A DNA stretch of 64,000 nucleotides, from positions 248,001 through 312,000 of the forward strand of contig NZ_FCOT01000008.1 in NCBI RefSeq assembly GCF_900046455.1. Reading direction: 5' to 3'. Made by a program: the position numbers and the translations under genes. Source of the DNA: Cellulomonas timonensis. GTDB lineage: Bacteria > Actinomycetota > Actinomycetes > Actinomycetales > Cellulomonadaceae. Shown piece by piece: positions 53,125 through 64,000 of this stretch (within the stretch, counting starts at the first letter, position 1; the number at the start of each line of letters is the position of its first letter). The notes under the pieces are model-generated. The model was not told the DNA's origin, made no database searches, and worked only from the letters and a program-made list of their open reading frames with translations.

Positions 53125-54630
53125 TCAGGCGATCGGAAGCGCCGACGTGGCCGGGGTGCCGGTCTCGACGGGCGCGAACCCAGCCAGGTTGGACCGCAGC
53201 GCGGATCCCAGATTGGCGTCCACGTTCGTCCAGTACTGGATCGCGCGCTCGCGAATCGCCTCGTTCTTCACACCGCCGACGTGGCCGGTGATCGTCTCGA
53301 GGAAGCGGGCGCGGGCAGCGTCGTCGAAGACGTCGCGGTAGAGCGTGCCGGCCTGGCCGAAGTCGTCGTCCTCGGCGTGCAGCGTCGCGGCGGTGCGCAC
53401 GAGGTCACCGTCGGACTCCCAGCCACGGGACTCCGCGGCGACGTCGGCGTGGGCCGCCGGGCCGCCGACCGAGTTCGGCGCGTACACCGGGGCGCTGGGC
53501 GAGTTGAAGGTCGAGCGCATGGCGCCGTCCTGCGAGTACGAGTGCACCGGCGCGGCGTGCGGGGCGTTGACGGGCAGTTGCGCGTGGTTGGTGCCCACGC
53601 GGTACCGGTGCGCGTCGGCGTAGGAGAAGATCCGCGCGAGGAGCATCTTGTCGGGGCTCGCCGCGATGCCGGGCACGAAGTTGCTCGGCGCGAACGTCGC
53701 CTGCTCGATCTGCGCGAAGTAGTTCTCGGGGTTGCGGTTGAGCTCGAGCGTGCCGACCTCGATCAGCGGGTAGTCCGCGTGCGGCCACACCTTCGTGAGG
53801 TCGAACGGGTTGAAGCGGTAGTCCTTGGCGTCCTCGTACGGCATGACCTGGACCGAGAGCGTCCAGGACGGGAAGTCGCCGCGGTCGATGGACTCGGAGA
53901 GGTCACGGATGTGGAAGTCCGCGTCGGACCCCGCGAGTTGCGAGGCCTGCTCGTTCGAGAAGCACTTGATGCCCTGGTTGGTCTTGAAGTGGTACTTGAC
54001 CCAGAAGCGCTCGCCCGCGGCGTTGATCCACTGGTACGTGTGCGAGCCGAAGCCGTCCATGTTCCGCCACGACGCCGGGATGCCGCGGTCGCCCATGAGC
54101 CAGGTCACCTGGTGCGCCGACTCGGGGGACAGAGTCCAGAAGTCCCACTGCATGTCGTTGTCGCGCAGGTGCGTGCCCGGCAGGCGCTTCTGCGAGTGGA
54201 TGAAGTCGGGGAACTTGATGCCGTCGCGGATGAAGAAGACGGGCGTGTTGTTGCCGACCAGGTCGTAGTTGCCCTCGGTCGTGTAGAACTTCAGCGCGAA
54301 GCCGCGCGGGTCGCGCCAGGTGTCGGGCGATCCCGCCTCGCCGGCGACGGTCGAGAAACGGGCCAGCGTCTCGGTCGTCGTGCCCTGCTGGAACACCGCG
54401 GCGCGGGTGAACGCGCTGACGTCGTTCGTCGTGGTGAACGTGCCGAACGCGCCGCCGCCCTTGGCGTGCACGACGCGCTCCGGCACGCGCTCGCGGTTGA
54501 ACTGCGCGAGCTTCTCCACCAGGTAGTGGTCGTGCAGGACGATCGGGCCGTCGGCGCCGACCGTCTGCGAGTGCGCGTCGGACGCGACGGGGGCGCCCGA
54601 GTTGGTGGTGGTGGGGGAGACGTTCGACAT
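53125..54630 (-). CDS. katA: Catalase (monofunctional haem type)
   Basis: Breaks down hydrogen peroxide (501 aa, small-subunit clade). Seen: the distal catalytic His region [15 protein letters not shown], Asn region [24 protein letters not shown] (split as [24 protein letters not shown]), and the proximal haem ligand Tyr in [17 protein letters not shown] 54630 has AGAGAGGACGC upstream. It lies 87 bp downstream of a Fur-family repressor gene in the same direction, the usual furA-catalase arrangement, which predicts induction by peroxide. Confidence 0.96.
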   Translation of the reverse strand: MSNVSPTTTNSGAPVASDAHSQTVGADGPIVLHDHYLVEKLAQFNRERVPERVVHAKGGGAFGTFTTTNDVSAFTRAAVFQQGTTTETLARFSTVAGEAGSPDTWRDPRGFALKFYTTEGNYDLVGNNTPVFFIRDGIKFPDFIHSQKRLPGTHLRDNDMQWDFWTLSPESAHQVTWLMGDRGIPASWRNMDGFGSHTYQWINAAGERFWVKYHFKTNQGIKCFSNEQASQLAGSDADFHIRDLSESIDRGDFPSWTLSVQVMPYEDAKDYRFNPFDLTKVWPHADYPLIEVGTLELNRNPENYFAQIEQATFAPSNFVPGIAASPDKMLLARIFSYADAHRYRVGTNHAQLPVNAPHAAPVHSYSQDGAMRSTFNSPSAPVYAPNSVGGPAAHADVAAESRGWESDGDLVRTAATLHAEDDDFGQAGTLYRDVFDDAARARFLETITGHVGGVKNEAIRERAIQYWTNVDANLGSALRSNLAGFAPVETGTPATSALPIA

Positions 54631-54717
54631 GTGCGTCCTCTCGCTGTCCCGGCTCTGCCGGGCTGATGGTTCCGTCCTGCCGATGGCAGGCGTCAGATGT
54701 GGTGCCGCCGGGGCCGG

Positions 54718-55137
54718 TCAGGCGCCCCGGCAGTCGGGGCACAGGCCCCAGAAGGTGACCTCGGCGCTCTCGATGGTGAAGCCGGAGGTCGAGCTCGGGA
54801 TGAGGCAGGGGGCATGGCCGACGGCGCAGTCGACGTCGTCGATCGCGCCGCAGGACCGGCACACCACATGGTGGTGGTTGTCGCCGATGCGCCGCTCGTA
54901 CCGCGCGGGGTGGCCCGCGGGCTCGATCTGGCGGACGAGTCCCGCAGCCGTCAGGGCGTGCAGCACGTCGTAGACCGCCTGCACGGAGACGGTGCCGAGC
55001 GCATCCCGGACGAACGTCAGCACGGAGTCCGCGTCAGCGTGGGGATGCTGCGCGAGCGCCTCGAGCGCGGCGAGGCGGGTCGCGGTGACCCGCAGGCCGT
55101 TCTCGCGGAGCTGCTGCTCAGGGCTGGCCGTTGTCAT
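54718..55137 (-). CDS. furA: Fur-family repressor (FurA/CatR/PerR-like)
   Basis: A 139-aa metal-dependent winged-helix repressor, expected to sense peroxide and control itself and katA. DNA-binding half: LRENGLRVTATRLAALEAL and VSVQAVYDVLHALTAAGLV. Metal-binding half: NHHHVVCRSCGAIDDVDC with the first CxxC, and a closing WGLCPDC with the second. ATG 55137 is chosen (GTG 55143 also possible). A palindrome 23 bp upstream is a likely operator. Confidence 0.92.
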   Translation of the reverse strand: MTTASPEQQLRENGLRVTATRLAALEALAQHPHADADSVLTFVRDALGTVSVQAVYDVLHALTAAGLVRQIEPAGHPARYERRIGDNHHHVVCRSCGAIDDVDCAVGHAPCLIPSSTSGFTIESAEVTFWGLCPDCRGA

Positions 55138-55159
55138 GCGCACACACTAGCGCCTTAAC

Positions 55160-55172
55160 TGGAAGAGTTCCA
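55160..55172. promoter_or_regulatory. Putative FurA/CatR operator
   Basis: TGGAA-GAG-TTCCA is an inverted repeat just upstream of furA, inside an unusually AT-rich stretch (TTCGTATTTATTACGG follows on the plus strand). Size, position and AT content fit the autoregulatory operator of a peroxide-sensing Fur protein. Confidence 0.55.
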
Positions 55173-55242
55173 ACTTCGTATTTATTACGGGGTGCGGTGC
55201 GCTGCCGAGCGGCGGCGAGGTGCGGTCGGTGGCGCGGGGGCG

Positions 55243-55273
55243 TTGTCGCGCGCACCCAGGTGTCTGTTAGAGT
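55243..55273 (+). promoter_or_regulatory. Predicted infC promoter
   Basis: TTGTCG (55243-55248) and TAGAGT (55268-55273) form a plausible -35/-10 pair with a 19-bp spacer (18 if the -10 is read as TTAGAG). Transcription would begin near 55280, giving a leader of about 285 nt before infC. Confidence 0.55.
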
Positions 55274-55286
55274 CGTTCCTTGACTG

Positions 55287-55523
55287 ACCTGGGTCGCTGA
55301 CCGCTCCTGCGAGCGTGATGTGCCCCAGGTGCACAAGTGGAGTCACCTCCCACCTGAGTTTCGACAGCTCGATCTCACGATCGACGACAGAGGCCAGGTC
55401 CCGGTCCGGAGAGCATGGCCTGGCGGCTGTGCTCGCTCGCCGCTGTGCGGGGCGCTCGTCGCGCCACGTGCCATCGGTTCCGGACTTCGAGGCCCCCACC
55501 TGTGCCCAGGTTCGGGGGCCTTT
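55287..55523 (+). promoter_or_regulatory. infC leader with attenuator-type hairpin
   Basis: The leader ends in a strong hairpin at 55490-55521 (AGGCCCCC.A.CCTG pairing with CAGG.T.GGGGGCCT), followed by TT. Upstream pieces ACCTGGG (55287), CCCAGGT (55324) and CACCTG (55351) are complementary to one another and to the terminator arms, which repeat CACCTG (55497) and CCCAGGT (55505). Alternative foldings are therefore possible. The infC-rpmI-rplT operon is autoregulated by L20 leaders in Firmicutes; the regulator here is unknown. Confidence 0.6.
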
Positions 55524-55566
55524 CCCGTGCCTGGTGATCTCCACGACGAACTCTGAGGAGCACCAC

Positions 55567-56610
<1,044 letters not shown>

Positions 56611-56701
56611 CCTGAACTACGGACGGGGGGCCTCATTCGGACCCCGCACGAACGAGTCGCGCCACCCTGCGCGATGCGACGACAAGGAGAGAGCGGCAGC
56701 C

Positions 56702-56896
56702 ATGCCGAAGAACAAGACGCACTCCGGTGCCAAGAAGCGTTTCCGGGTCACCGGCAGCGGCAAGCTCATGCGTGAGCAGGCCAACGGTCGTCACCTGCTC
56801 GAGCACAAGTCGAGCCGTCGCACCCGGCGTATCGCCGGCGACGTCGTCGTCTCAGCTGCTGACGCCCCCAAGATCAAGAAGCTGCTCGGCAAGTGA
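56702..56896 (+). CDS. rpmI: 50S ribosomal protein L35
   Basis: A 64-aa basic ribosomal protein. Full-length family match: [20 protein letters not shown] at the N-terminus, [12 protein letters not shown] in the middle, IKKLLGK at the end. AAGGAGAGAG precedes ATG 56702. Second gene of the infC operon. Confidence 0.98.
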   Translation: MPKNKTHSGAKKRFRVTGSGKLMREQANGRHLLEHKSSRRTRRIAGDVVVSAADAPKIKKLLGK

Positions 56897-56957
56897 TCCC
56901 CTGGGCGCGTGAGCGCCCTGGAGTCACCTGCGAGCCCCGACACGCAAGGAGCATCAC

Positions 56958-57341
56958 GTGGCACGCGTGAAGCGGGCGGTTAACGCCCAGAAGAAGCGCC
57001 GCACTACCCTCGAGCGCGCCAGCGGTTACCGCGGCCAGCGCTCCCGTCTGTACCGCAAGGCGAAGGAGCAGGTCACCCACTCCCTCGTCTACGCCTACCG
57101 CGACCGCAAGGCGCGCAAGGGCGACTTCCGCAAGCTGTGGATCCAGCGGATCAACGCGGCCTCGCGCGAGCAGGGCCTGACGTACAACCGCCTGATCCAG
57201 GGCCTGAAGCTCGCGGGCATCGAGGTCGACCGCCGCGTGCTCGCCGACCTCGCGGTCAACGACGCCCAGGCGTTCAACACGCTGGTCGCGGCGGCCAAGG
57301 CCGCCCTGCCGGCCGACGTGAACGCGCCCTCCGCTGCGTGA
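56958..57341 (+). CDS. rplT: 50S ribosomal protein L20
   Basis: A 127-aa 23S rRNA-binding protein needed for early 50S assembly. Seen: [55 protein letters not shown], and a C-terminal domain with [15 protein letters not shown] 56958 with AAGGAG upstream. In other bacteria L20 represses its own operon; the leader at 55287-55523 is a candidate target. Confidence 0.98.
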   Translation: MARVKRAVNAQKKRRTTLERASGYRGQRSRLYRKAKEQVTHSLVYAYRDRKARKGDFRKLWIQRINAASREQGLTYNRLIQGLKLAGIEVDRRVLADLAVNDAQAFNTLVAAAKAALPADVNAPSAA

Positions 57342-57375
57342 CACGCTGACGGCTGCACTTTCGGACGCCCGGCTG

Positions 57376-58209
57376 ATGCCTGAGCTTGCCAACCCCCGCG
57401 CTGAGCGGGTCAAGGCGGTTCGGGCGTTGGCCGGGCGTTCCGTGCGTCAGCGCACCGGCAGGTTCCTCGTCGAGGGGCCGCAGTCGGTGCGCGAGGCGGT
57501 GAGGTTCGCGGCGGACCAGGTCCGGGACGTGTACCTCACGCCCGCCGCGGCTGAGCGGTACGGCGAGATCGTCGCGGACGCACAGGGCGCCGGCCTGTCC
57601 GTGCGGCTCGGCACGCCTGAGGTGCTGGAGGCGATGTCGGCTGACGCGCAGGGAGTCGTGGCCGTGCTCGAGAGCCGGCTCGCGACACTCGGCGACGTGC
57701 TGGCGTCAGCGCCCCGGCTGGTGGCCGTGCTGGCGAATGTGCGCGACCCCGGGAATGCGGGGACGGTCATCCGCGCGGCGGACGCGGCGGGCGCCGACGC
57801 CGTGGTGCTCGCCGGGGAGAGCGTCGACCCGCTCAACCCCAAGGTGGTGCGGTCCACTGTCGGCTCGTTGTTCCACCTGCCTGTCGTGGCGGGTGTCGAG
57901 CTCGCGCCGGCTGTCGCCGCGCTGCGCGCAGCGGGTCTGGCGGTGCTGGCGGCCGACGGTGGCGGGGAGCAGGACCTGGACGACCTGCAGGACGCGGCGG
58001 CGGTCGACGGTCCGGGGGCCGCGGGCACGCCCGATCTGCGCACGCCGACGGCCTGGCTGTTCGGCAACGAGGCCTGGGGCCTCCTGCCGGCCGACCGGGC
58101 ATTGGCCGACGCGGCGGTGCGGGTGCCGATCCGGGGGCGGGCCGAGTCGCTCAACCTCGCGACCGCCGCGACGGTGTGCCTGTACGCGAGCTCACGCGCG
58201 CAGCGCTGA
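57376..58209 (+). CDS. TrmH (SpoU) family RNA 2'-O-methyltransferase
   Basis: A 277-aa SPOUT methyltransferase. N-terminal RNA-binding domain (RQRTGRFLVEGPQSVREAV). Knot-domain motifs: VRDPGNAGTVIRAADAAGAD, NPKVVRSTVGSLFHLPV, LFGNEAWGL and VRVPIRGRAESLNLATAATV. The target is rRNA or tRNA, not determinable here. Follows rplT by 34 bp, its usual position before pheS in Actinobacteria. Confidence 0.94.
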   Translation: MPELANPRAERVKAVRALAGRSVRQRTGRFLVEGPQSVREAVRFAADQVRDVYLTPAAAERYGEIVADAQGAGLSVRLGTPEVLEAMSADAQGVVAVLESRLATLGDVLASAPRLVAVLANVRDPGNAGTVIRAADAAGADAVVLAGESVDPLNPKVVRSTVGSLFHLPVVAGVELAPAVAALRAAGLAVLAADGGGEQDLDDLQDAAAVDGPGAAGTPDLRTPTAWLFGNEAWGLLPADRALADAAVRVPIRGRAESLNLATAATVCLYASSRAQR

Positions 58210-58278
58210 CCTCGTCGCCTCCACTCGGGCGGCGGCCTGGGCGTGGCGCGGCCTGCCGTAGTGCGCCAGGGTGGGGAC

Positions 58279-58905
58279 ATGCGCCTGTTCGCCGCAGTCC
58301 GTCCCCCCGAGCACGTGCTCGGCCACCTGGACCTCGCCCTGCGATCGGTGCAGGAGGGCCAGCCGCACGGTCCTGAGGCTGGTGTGCGGTGGGCGGCGCC
58401 GGAGAACCGGCATCTCACGGCGGCGTTCTACGGCGAGGTGTCGGACGGCCTCGTCGACGAGCTCGTGGGCGCGCTGCGCGTCGGCGCCGCGGGTGTGCGG
58501 AGGTTCGAGCTGCGATTGCGCGGCGCGGGGGTGTTCGCGCACCGGACGCTGTGGATCGGCGTGTCCGGCGATGTGGACGGCATGCATGCGGTGATCGCCG
58601 CGGCGGGCGCGGCCGGGGAGTCGGTGGGCGCGCGGCCCGACGACCGGGTGCGCTCGCGCCCGCACCTCACCGTCGGCCGGATCGGGCCGGCGACGGCAGG
58701 GAGGGGATGGAGCAGGCGGCATCCCGTGCCCGAGGCCTCCCAGGAGACGGCATTGGTGCACGCGCTGTCGTTGTACGACGGGCCCACGTGGCAGGTGGAC
58801 GAGGTCGTGCTGATGCGGTCGGAGCCGGGAGCGGGCCGGAGCGGGGGACCGCTGTACACACCGCTGGAGCACCTCCCGCTCGGCGCGGCGCCTGGTGCGG
58901 GGTGA
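58279..58905 (+). CDS. thpR: RNA 2',3'-cyclic phosphodiesterase (2H family)
   Basis: A 208-aa member of the 2H phosphoesterase family that opens 2',3'-cyclic phosphates on RNA. The two catalytic HxTx motifs are HLTA at residue 45 and HLTV at residue 129. The N-terminus MRLFAAVRPPEHV is typical. ATG 58279 lies after GTGGGGAC. It is followed by a hairpin GGGCTC-GGAC-GAGCCC (58924-58939), which probably ends transcription. Confidence 0.92.
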   Translation: MRLFAAVRPPEHVLGHLDLALRSVQEGQPHGPEAGVRWAAPENRHLTAAFYGEVSDGLVDELVGALRVGAAGVRRFELRLRGAGVFAHRTLWIGVSGDVDGMHAVIAAAGAAGESVGARPDDRVRSRPHLTVGRIGPATAGRGWSRRHPVPEASQETALVHALSLYDGPTWQVDEVVLMRSEPGAGRSGGPLYTPLEHLPLGAAPGAG

Positions 58906-60239
<1,334 letters not shown>

Positions 60240-60240
<1 letters not shown>

Positions 60241-62816
60241 TGCCCCGCATCCCTTTGACGTGGCTCGCGGAGCACGTCGACGTCCCCGCAGGGACCACCG
60301 CCGAGCAGCTCGCCGCCGACCTGGTACGGGTCGGGTTGGAGGAGGAGGCCATCCTCCCCGCCGCCGTGACCGGACCCCTGGTGGTCGGCGAGGTGGTGGA
60401 GCGGACGCCCGAGCCGCAGAAGAACGGCAAGGTCATCAACTGGTGCCGTGTCGATGTCGGCGCGCACAACGAGCCCGACGGCTCGCCGCGCGGCATCGTG
60501 TGCGGCGCCCAGAACTTCGAGGTCGGCGACCGCGTGGTGGTGGCGCTGCCGGGCGCCGTGCTGCCCGGGCCGTTCCCGATCGCGTCGCGCAAGACGTACG
60601 GCCACGTGTCGGACGGCATGATCTGCTCGGCGCGCGAGCTGGGCCTCGGCGAGGACCACGACGGCATCATCGTGCTGTCCCGGATCGGGATCGACGCCGA
60701 GCCGGGGGCCGACGCGCGCGAGCTGCTCGGCCTCGGCGAGGAGGTCCTCGAGATCAACGTGACGCCGGACCGCGGCTACTGCTTCTCGATGCGCGGGGTC
60801 GCACGTGAGTACTCGCACTCGACGGGGGCGGCCTTCACCGACCCCGGGCTGCCCACGGCGCTGGATGTCGAGGTGTCGGGCGGCGAGGCCGGGACGGGCT
60901 TCGGCGTCGAGATCGACGACGACGCGCCGATCCACGGAGTGCCCGGTGCGGACCGGTTCGTCGCGCAGGTCGTGCGCGGCGTGGACGCGTCCGCGCCGTC
61001 TCCGGCGTGGATGCAGCGCCGGCTGACCCAGGCGGGGATGCGCCCGATCTCGCTGGCCGTGGACGTCACCAACTACGTGATGCTCGACTTGGGACAGCCA
61101 CTGCACGCCTACGACCTGGCGCAAGTCGCCGAGCCGATCGTGGTGCGCCGCGCCCGGGCGGGGGAGCGCATGCGCACCCTTGACGGTGTCGAGCGGGTGC
61201 TGGACGCCGAGGACCTGCTCATCACCGACAGCCCGGACGGGCGGCGCGCGTCGCGCATCCACGGCATCGCGGGTGTCATGGGCGGCGCCGACAGCGAGGT
61301 CTCGTCGGGCACGAGCGACCTGCTCATCGAGGCCGCGCACTTCGACCCCGTCACCGTCGCCCGCTCGGCGCGGCGGCACAAGCTGCCGAGCGAGGCCGCC
61401 AAGCGCTTCGAGCGCGGCGTCGACCCGAGGCTGCCGCGGGTGGCTGTCGCGCGCGTCGTCGAGCTGCTGTCGCAGTACGGCGGGGGCACGCCCGACGCCG
61501 CGATCACCGACGTGGACGACACCACCGCTCCGGCGGTGATCGGCCTGCCGCTCGACCTCCCGGGGCGGATCGTCGGTGTCGACTACACCCCCGAGCAGGT
61601 GCGCGAGACGCTCGAGGAGATCGGGTGCACGGTGGTCGGCGCCACGGGCGCGCAGGTCGTCGAGGTCTTGCCGCCGTCCTGGCGCCCGGACCTCGCGCAG
61701 CCGGTCGACCTGGTCGAGGAGGTCGCGCGGCTGCGCGGCTACGACGCGATCCCGTCGGTGCTCCCGGCGGCGCCTGCCGGCCGTGGCCTGACCTCGGGGC
61801 AGCGCGCCCGCCGCGCGGTGGCGCGCTCGCTCGCCGCCGCGGGCTACGTCGAGACGCTCAGCTACCCGTTCGTGGGCGCCGAGCAGCACGACGCCCTCGC
61901 GCTGCCGGCGGATGACGAGCGCCGCCACGCGCTGCGACTGCTCAACCCGATCTCCGACGCCCGGCCTGAGCTCCGCACCCATGTGCTCGAGACGTTGCTC
62001 GAGACCGCCCGCCGCAACGTGAGCCGGGGGACGAGCGACCTGGCGGTGTTCGAGATCGGGCTGGTCACCCGTCCGGTGTCCGGCGCGCCCGTGCCGCCGA
62101 GCCTGCCGGGCGGCGTCCGGCCGTCCGACGACGAGCTCGCGGCCCTCGACGCGGGCGTGCCCGCGCAGCCGCGACGCGTCGCGGGCGTGCTGACAGGCCA
62201 GCGGACCCGTTCGGGCTGGTGGGGTCCCGGTCGGCGTGCCGACCACACGGACGCCATCGCAGGAGCCCTGCTGGTGGCGGAGTCGGCAGGCGCCCAGGTG
62301 ACCGTGCGCGCGGACGGCTCCCATGCGCCGTGGCACCCGGGTCGCACGGCTCGCCTGGAGACGGCGGACGGCCGCCTTGTCGGGCATGCGGGCGAGCTGC
62401 ACCCCAAGGTCGTCGCGGCCCTCGGGCTGCCGGAGCGGGCCGCGGCGTTCGAGGTCGACCTCGACGTGCTGCTCGACGCCGCGGGAACCGAGCCGGTGCA
62501 GGCGCGCGAGGTCTCGACGTTCCCCGTCGCGAAGGAGGACATCGCGCTGGTGGTCGACGCCACCGTGCCGGTGGCCGAGGTCGCGGCGGCGGTGCGGGCG
62601 GGCGCGGCGGCGAGCGAGGCCGGCGACGTGCTCGAGGAGCTCCGCCTGTTCGACGTCTACACCGGCGCGCAGGTGGGCGAGGGGAAGAAGTCGTTGGCAT
62701 TCTCGCTGCGGCTGCGCGCCGCCGACCGGACGCTGACCGCCGACGAGGCCGCCGCCGTCCGCGAGGCAGTCGTCGCCGAGGCTGGGCGCCAGGTCGGCGC
62801 CGTGTTGCGCGCCTGA
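60240..62816 (+). CDS. pheT: Phenylalanine--tRNA ligase beta subunit
   Basis: Editing and tRNA-binding subunit (858 aa). Domains in order: an N-terminal start with MPRIPLTWLAEHVDVP; a tRNA-binding OB domain with NEPDGSPRGIVCGAQNF; the B3/B4 editing domain (ISLAVDVTNYVMLDLGQPLHAYDL, split as ISLAVDVTNYVML, DLGQPLHAYDL); the B5 domain; a catalytic-like core with RPDLAQPVDLVEEVARLRGYD (split as RPDLAQPVDLVEEV, ARLRGYD); and a C-terminal anticodon-binding FDX-ACB domain (VSTFPVAKEDIALVVDATVP). A strong terminator follows. Confidence 0.97.
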
Positions 62817-62860
62817 CCTCAGGCCGCCCCGGTCCGGGGGGCCGCCCATGCGGAGTCCAG

Positions 62861-62891
62861 AGCGCCCGTGCCCTTCGTGGGCACGGGCGCT
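62861..62891 (+). terminator. Rho-independent terminator after pheT
   Basis: AGCGCCCGTGCCC and GGGCACGGGCGCT form a perfect 13-bp stem with a TTCGT loop, followed by TTGTCGT, 45 bp after the pheT stop. Confidence 0.9.
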
Positions 62892-63044
62892 TTGTCGTGC
62901 CGTCCGGAGAGGGCGTCTCCGCCCGTGCGCCGCGCGAGCGGGGAGGAAGCGCGTGAACCGGGCAATGCGGGCCCGCCGCGTTACAGGTGTGTAAAGAGTC
63001 GCGCCATACAGCCTCCGATGGTGTGAGAAGTGGGACGGACGTCC

Positions 63045-63050
63045 TAGTCT
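63045..63050 (+). promoter_or_regulatory. Candidate -10 of the dipeptidase gene
   Basis: TAGTCT lies 34 bp before the ATG at 63085, giving a short leader with a GGAG ribosome binding site (63077-63080). No clear -35 box. Confidence 0.4.
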
Positions 63051-63084
63051 CTGGATAGGTAAGAGGTCCGACCACTGGAGACTC

Positions 63085-64000
63085 ATGCAACCGCCCAGCC
63101 CTCGCTACGCCGGATACCACTCGTTCGACTACCTGGAGCCGCACACGGACTACCGCGTGTTCGAGCTCGCCCCGGAGCTCGGCCGGCTGCCGCGGCACGA
63201 GCAGGGGCTGACCGTCGAGCAGCACGCCCGGGTGGCGCGGATCCTGCAGTCCGAGCACGTGATCTCCCTGCACGAGCACCCGAAGATCCTCACCGCCGAC
63301 CCGTACGAGCTGCGCGAGTACAACCACACGGGCCGCAACGCGATGGGCTTCGAGGGCCTGGCCCGATCGGGCATGTCGGCGTACTTCGACAACTTCATGA
63401 ACGGCACCAACTGCGTCACGTCGGAGCACGGGTGGAAGTGGAACGACGTCGTCTACGACCTCGGGCTCCGGTTCGCCGACGTCGCCCAGCAGGACCACAT
63501 CGTGCTGGCCCGCACCGTCACGGAGATCGTGGCGGCCAAGGAGTCCGGACGCATCGCCCTCATCGCCGGGCTCGAGGCAGCGACGATGATCGAGAACGAG
63601 CTCGATCGCCTGGACGTGCTGTACGGGCTGGGCGTGCGCCAGATGGGCATCGCGTACTCGATGGCCAACCAGCTCGGCTCCGGACTGGCCGAGGCCCGAG
63701 ACGGCGGCCTGACCGCGTTCGGGCGGCGTGCCGTCGAGCGGATGAACAAGCTCGGCATCGCGATCGACGTCTCGCACTCCTCGGACCGCACCAGCCTCGA
63801 CGTGATCGAGGCATCCGAGGTCCCCGTGTTCATCACCCACGCGGGCGCCCGCTCGGTGTGGCCGACCAACCGGATGAAGTCCGACGAGGTCATCGTCGCC
63901 TGCGCCGAGCGCGGGGGAGTGATCGGCATCGAGGCCGCGCCCCACACCACGCTCTCGGCCGCGCACCCGGCCCACAGCCTCGAGTCGGTCATGGACCACT
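63085..64000 (+). CDS. Membrane dipeptidase (peptidase M19) family protein, cut by window end
   Basis: The first 305 codons of a gene that leaves the window; no stop is seen. The protein resembles zinc-dependent renal dipeptidase-like (M19) enzymes, which hydrolyse dipeptides. Seen: HVISLHEHPKILTADP near the N-terminus, IALIAGLEAATMIENELDRL, YGLGVRQMGIAYSMANQLGSGLAEARDGGLT (key: LGVRQMGIAYSMANQLGSG), and LGIAIDVSHSSDRTSLDVIE followed by VPVFITHAGARSV, where the metal-binding His residues lie. The usual HxD pair of the N-terminal metal site appears altered to HEH, so the exact subgroup is uncertain. No signal peptide. ATG 63085 with GGAG upstream. Confidence 0.8.
   Translation, partial: MQPPSPRYAGYHSFDYLEPHTDYRVFELAPELGRLPRHEQGLTVEQHARVARILQSEHVISLHEHPKILTADPYELREYNHTGRNAMGFEGLARSGMSAYFDNFMNGTNCVTSEHGWKWNDVVYDLGLRFADVAQQDHIVLARTVTEIVAAKESGRIALIAGLEAATMIENELDRLDVLYGLGVRQMGIAYSMANQLGSGLAEARDGGLTAFGRRAVERMNKLGIAIDVSHSSDRTSLDVIEASEVPVFITHAGARSVWPTNRMKSDEVIVACAERGGVIGIEAAPHTTLSAAHPAHSLESVMDH

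Overview
The window is a GC-rich (roughly 70 % or more by eye) chromosomal segment of an actinomycete. Gene order, an FtsZ/DivIVA/SepF divisome, DUF3040, DUF1844, DUF6318, PriA-like HisA and a MoxR-DUF58-transglutaminase cluster point to Cellulomonadaceae, probably Cellulomonas or a close relative; this is inferred from gene content and not from a marker search. Almost all of it is core chromosome. I see no prophage, insertion sequence, CRISPR array, rRNA or tRNA.

Layout. 1-2067: 5' part of a HelR-type RNA polymerase recycling ATPase (minus). 2239-5475: signalling triad (receiver-PP2C phosphatase, CHASE3-HAMP histidine kinase, single-domain receiver). 5617-10284: PAC2 protein, cold-shock protein, methyltransferase, and an SOS-controlled HEPN-dinB unit followed by a DUF3040 membrane protein. 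10362-14954 (minus): moxR-DUF58-tgpA, with DUF58 frameshifted by a perfect 41-bp tandem duplication. 15376-34145: the division and cell wall (dcw) cluster mraZ-rsmH-ftsL-ftsI-murE-murF-mraY-murD-ftsW-murG/murC-ftsQ-ftsZ-pgeF-sepF-yggT-divIVA, in which murG and murC form one reading frame and the usual yggS gene is missing. 34256-40556: DksA/TraR-like zinc finger protein, lspA, rluD-type pseudouridine synthase, dnaE, a flavin/F420 oxidoreductase and an S4 protein. 40636-50312: histidine genes hisD, then (beyond recQ and two secreted-protein genes) hisC-hisB-unknown-hisH-hisA-sseB. 50342-55137 (minus): GerW-like protein, secreted serine protease, coiled-coil membrane protein, DUF1844, catalase and its Fur-family repressor. 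55243-62816: infC-rpmI-rplT with a structured leader, trmH-type methyltransferase, thpR, pheS-pheT. 63085-end: a membrane dipeptidase family gene cut by the window edge.

How the genes work together. The dcw genes make lipid II (MurE, MurF, MraY, MurD, MurG, MurC) and supply the septal synthase FtsW-FtsI, its regulators FtsL/FtsQ and the Z-ring proteins FtsZ, SepF and DivIVA. Many neighbours overlap by ATGA/GTGA, suggesting translational coupling. Several solitary or operon-leading genes (murE, lspA, dnaE, hisD, hisC, hisH) have a TAnnnT box only 6-7 nt before the start codon, which predicts leaderless mRNAs.

Quality warning. At 44206-44273 the sequence holds a 15-G run and then a near-perfect Illumina Nextera read-through adapter with an index sequence. 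The 5' end of recQ and the 3' end of the neighbouring secreted-protein gene are therefore artefactual, and the contig join there must be re-examined. No convincing undescribed system was found; the most notable observations are this artefact, the DUF58 duplication, the MurG-MurC fusion, the SOS box and the infC leader with its ATC start.
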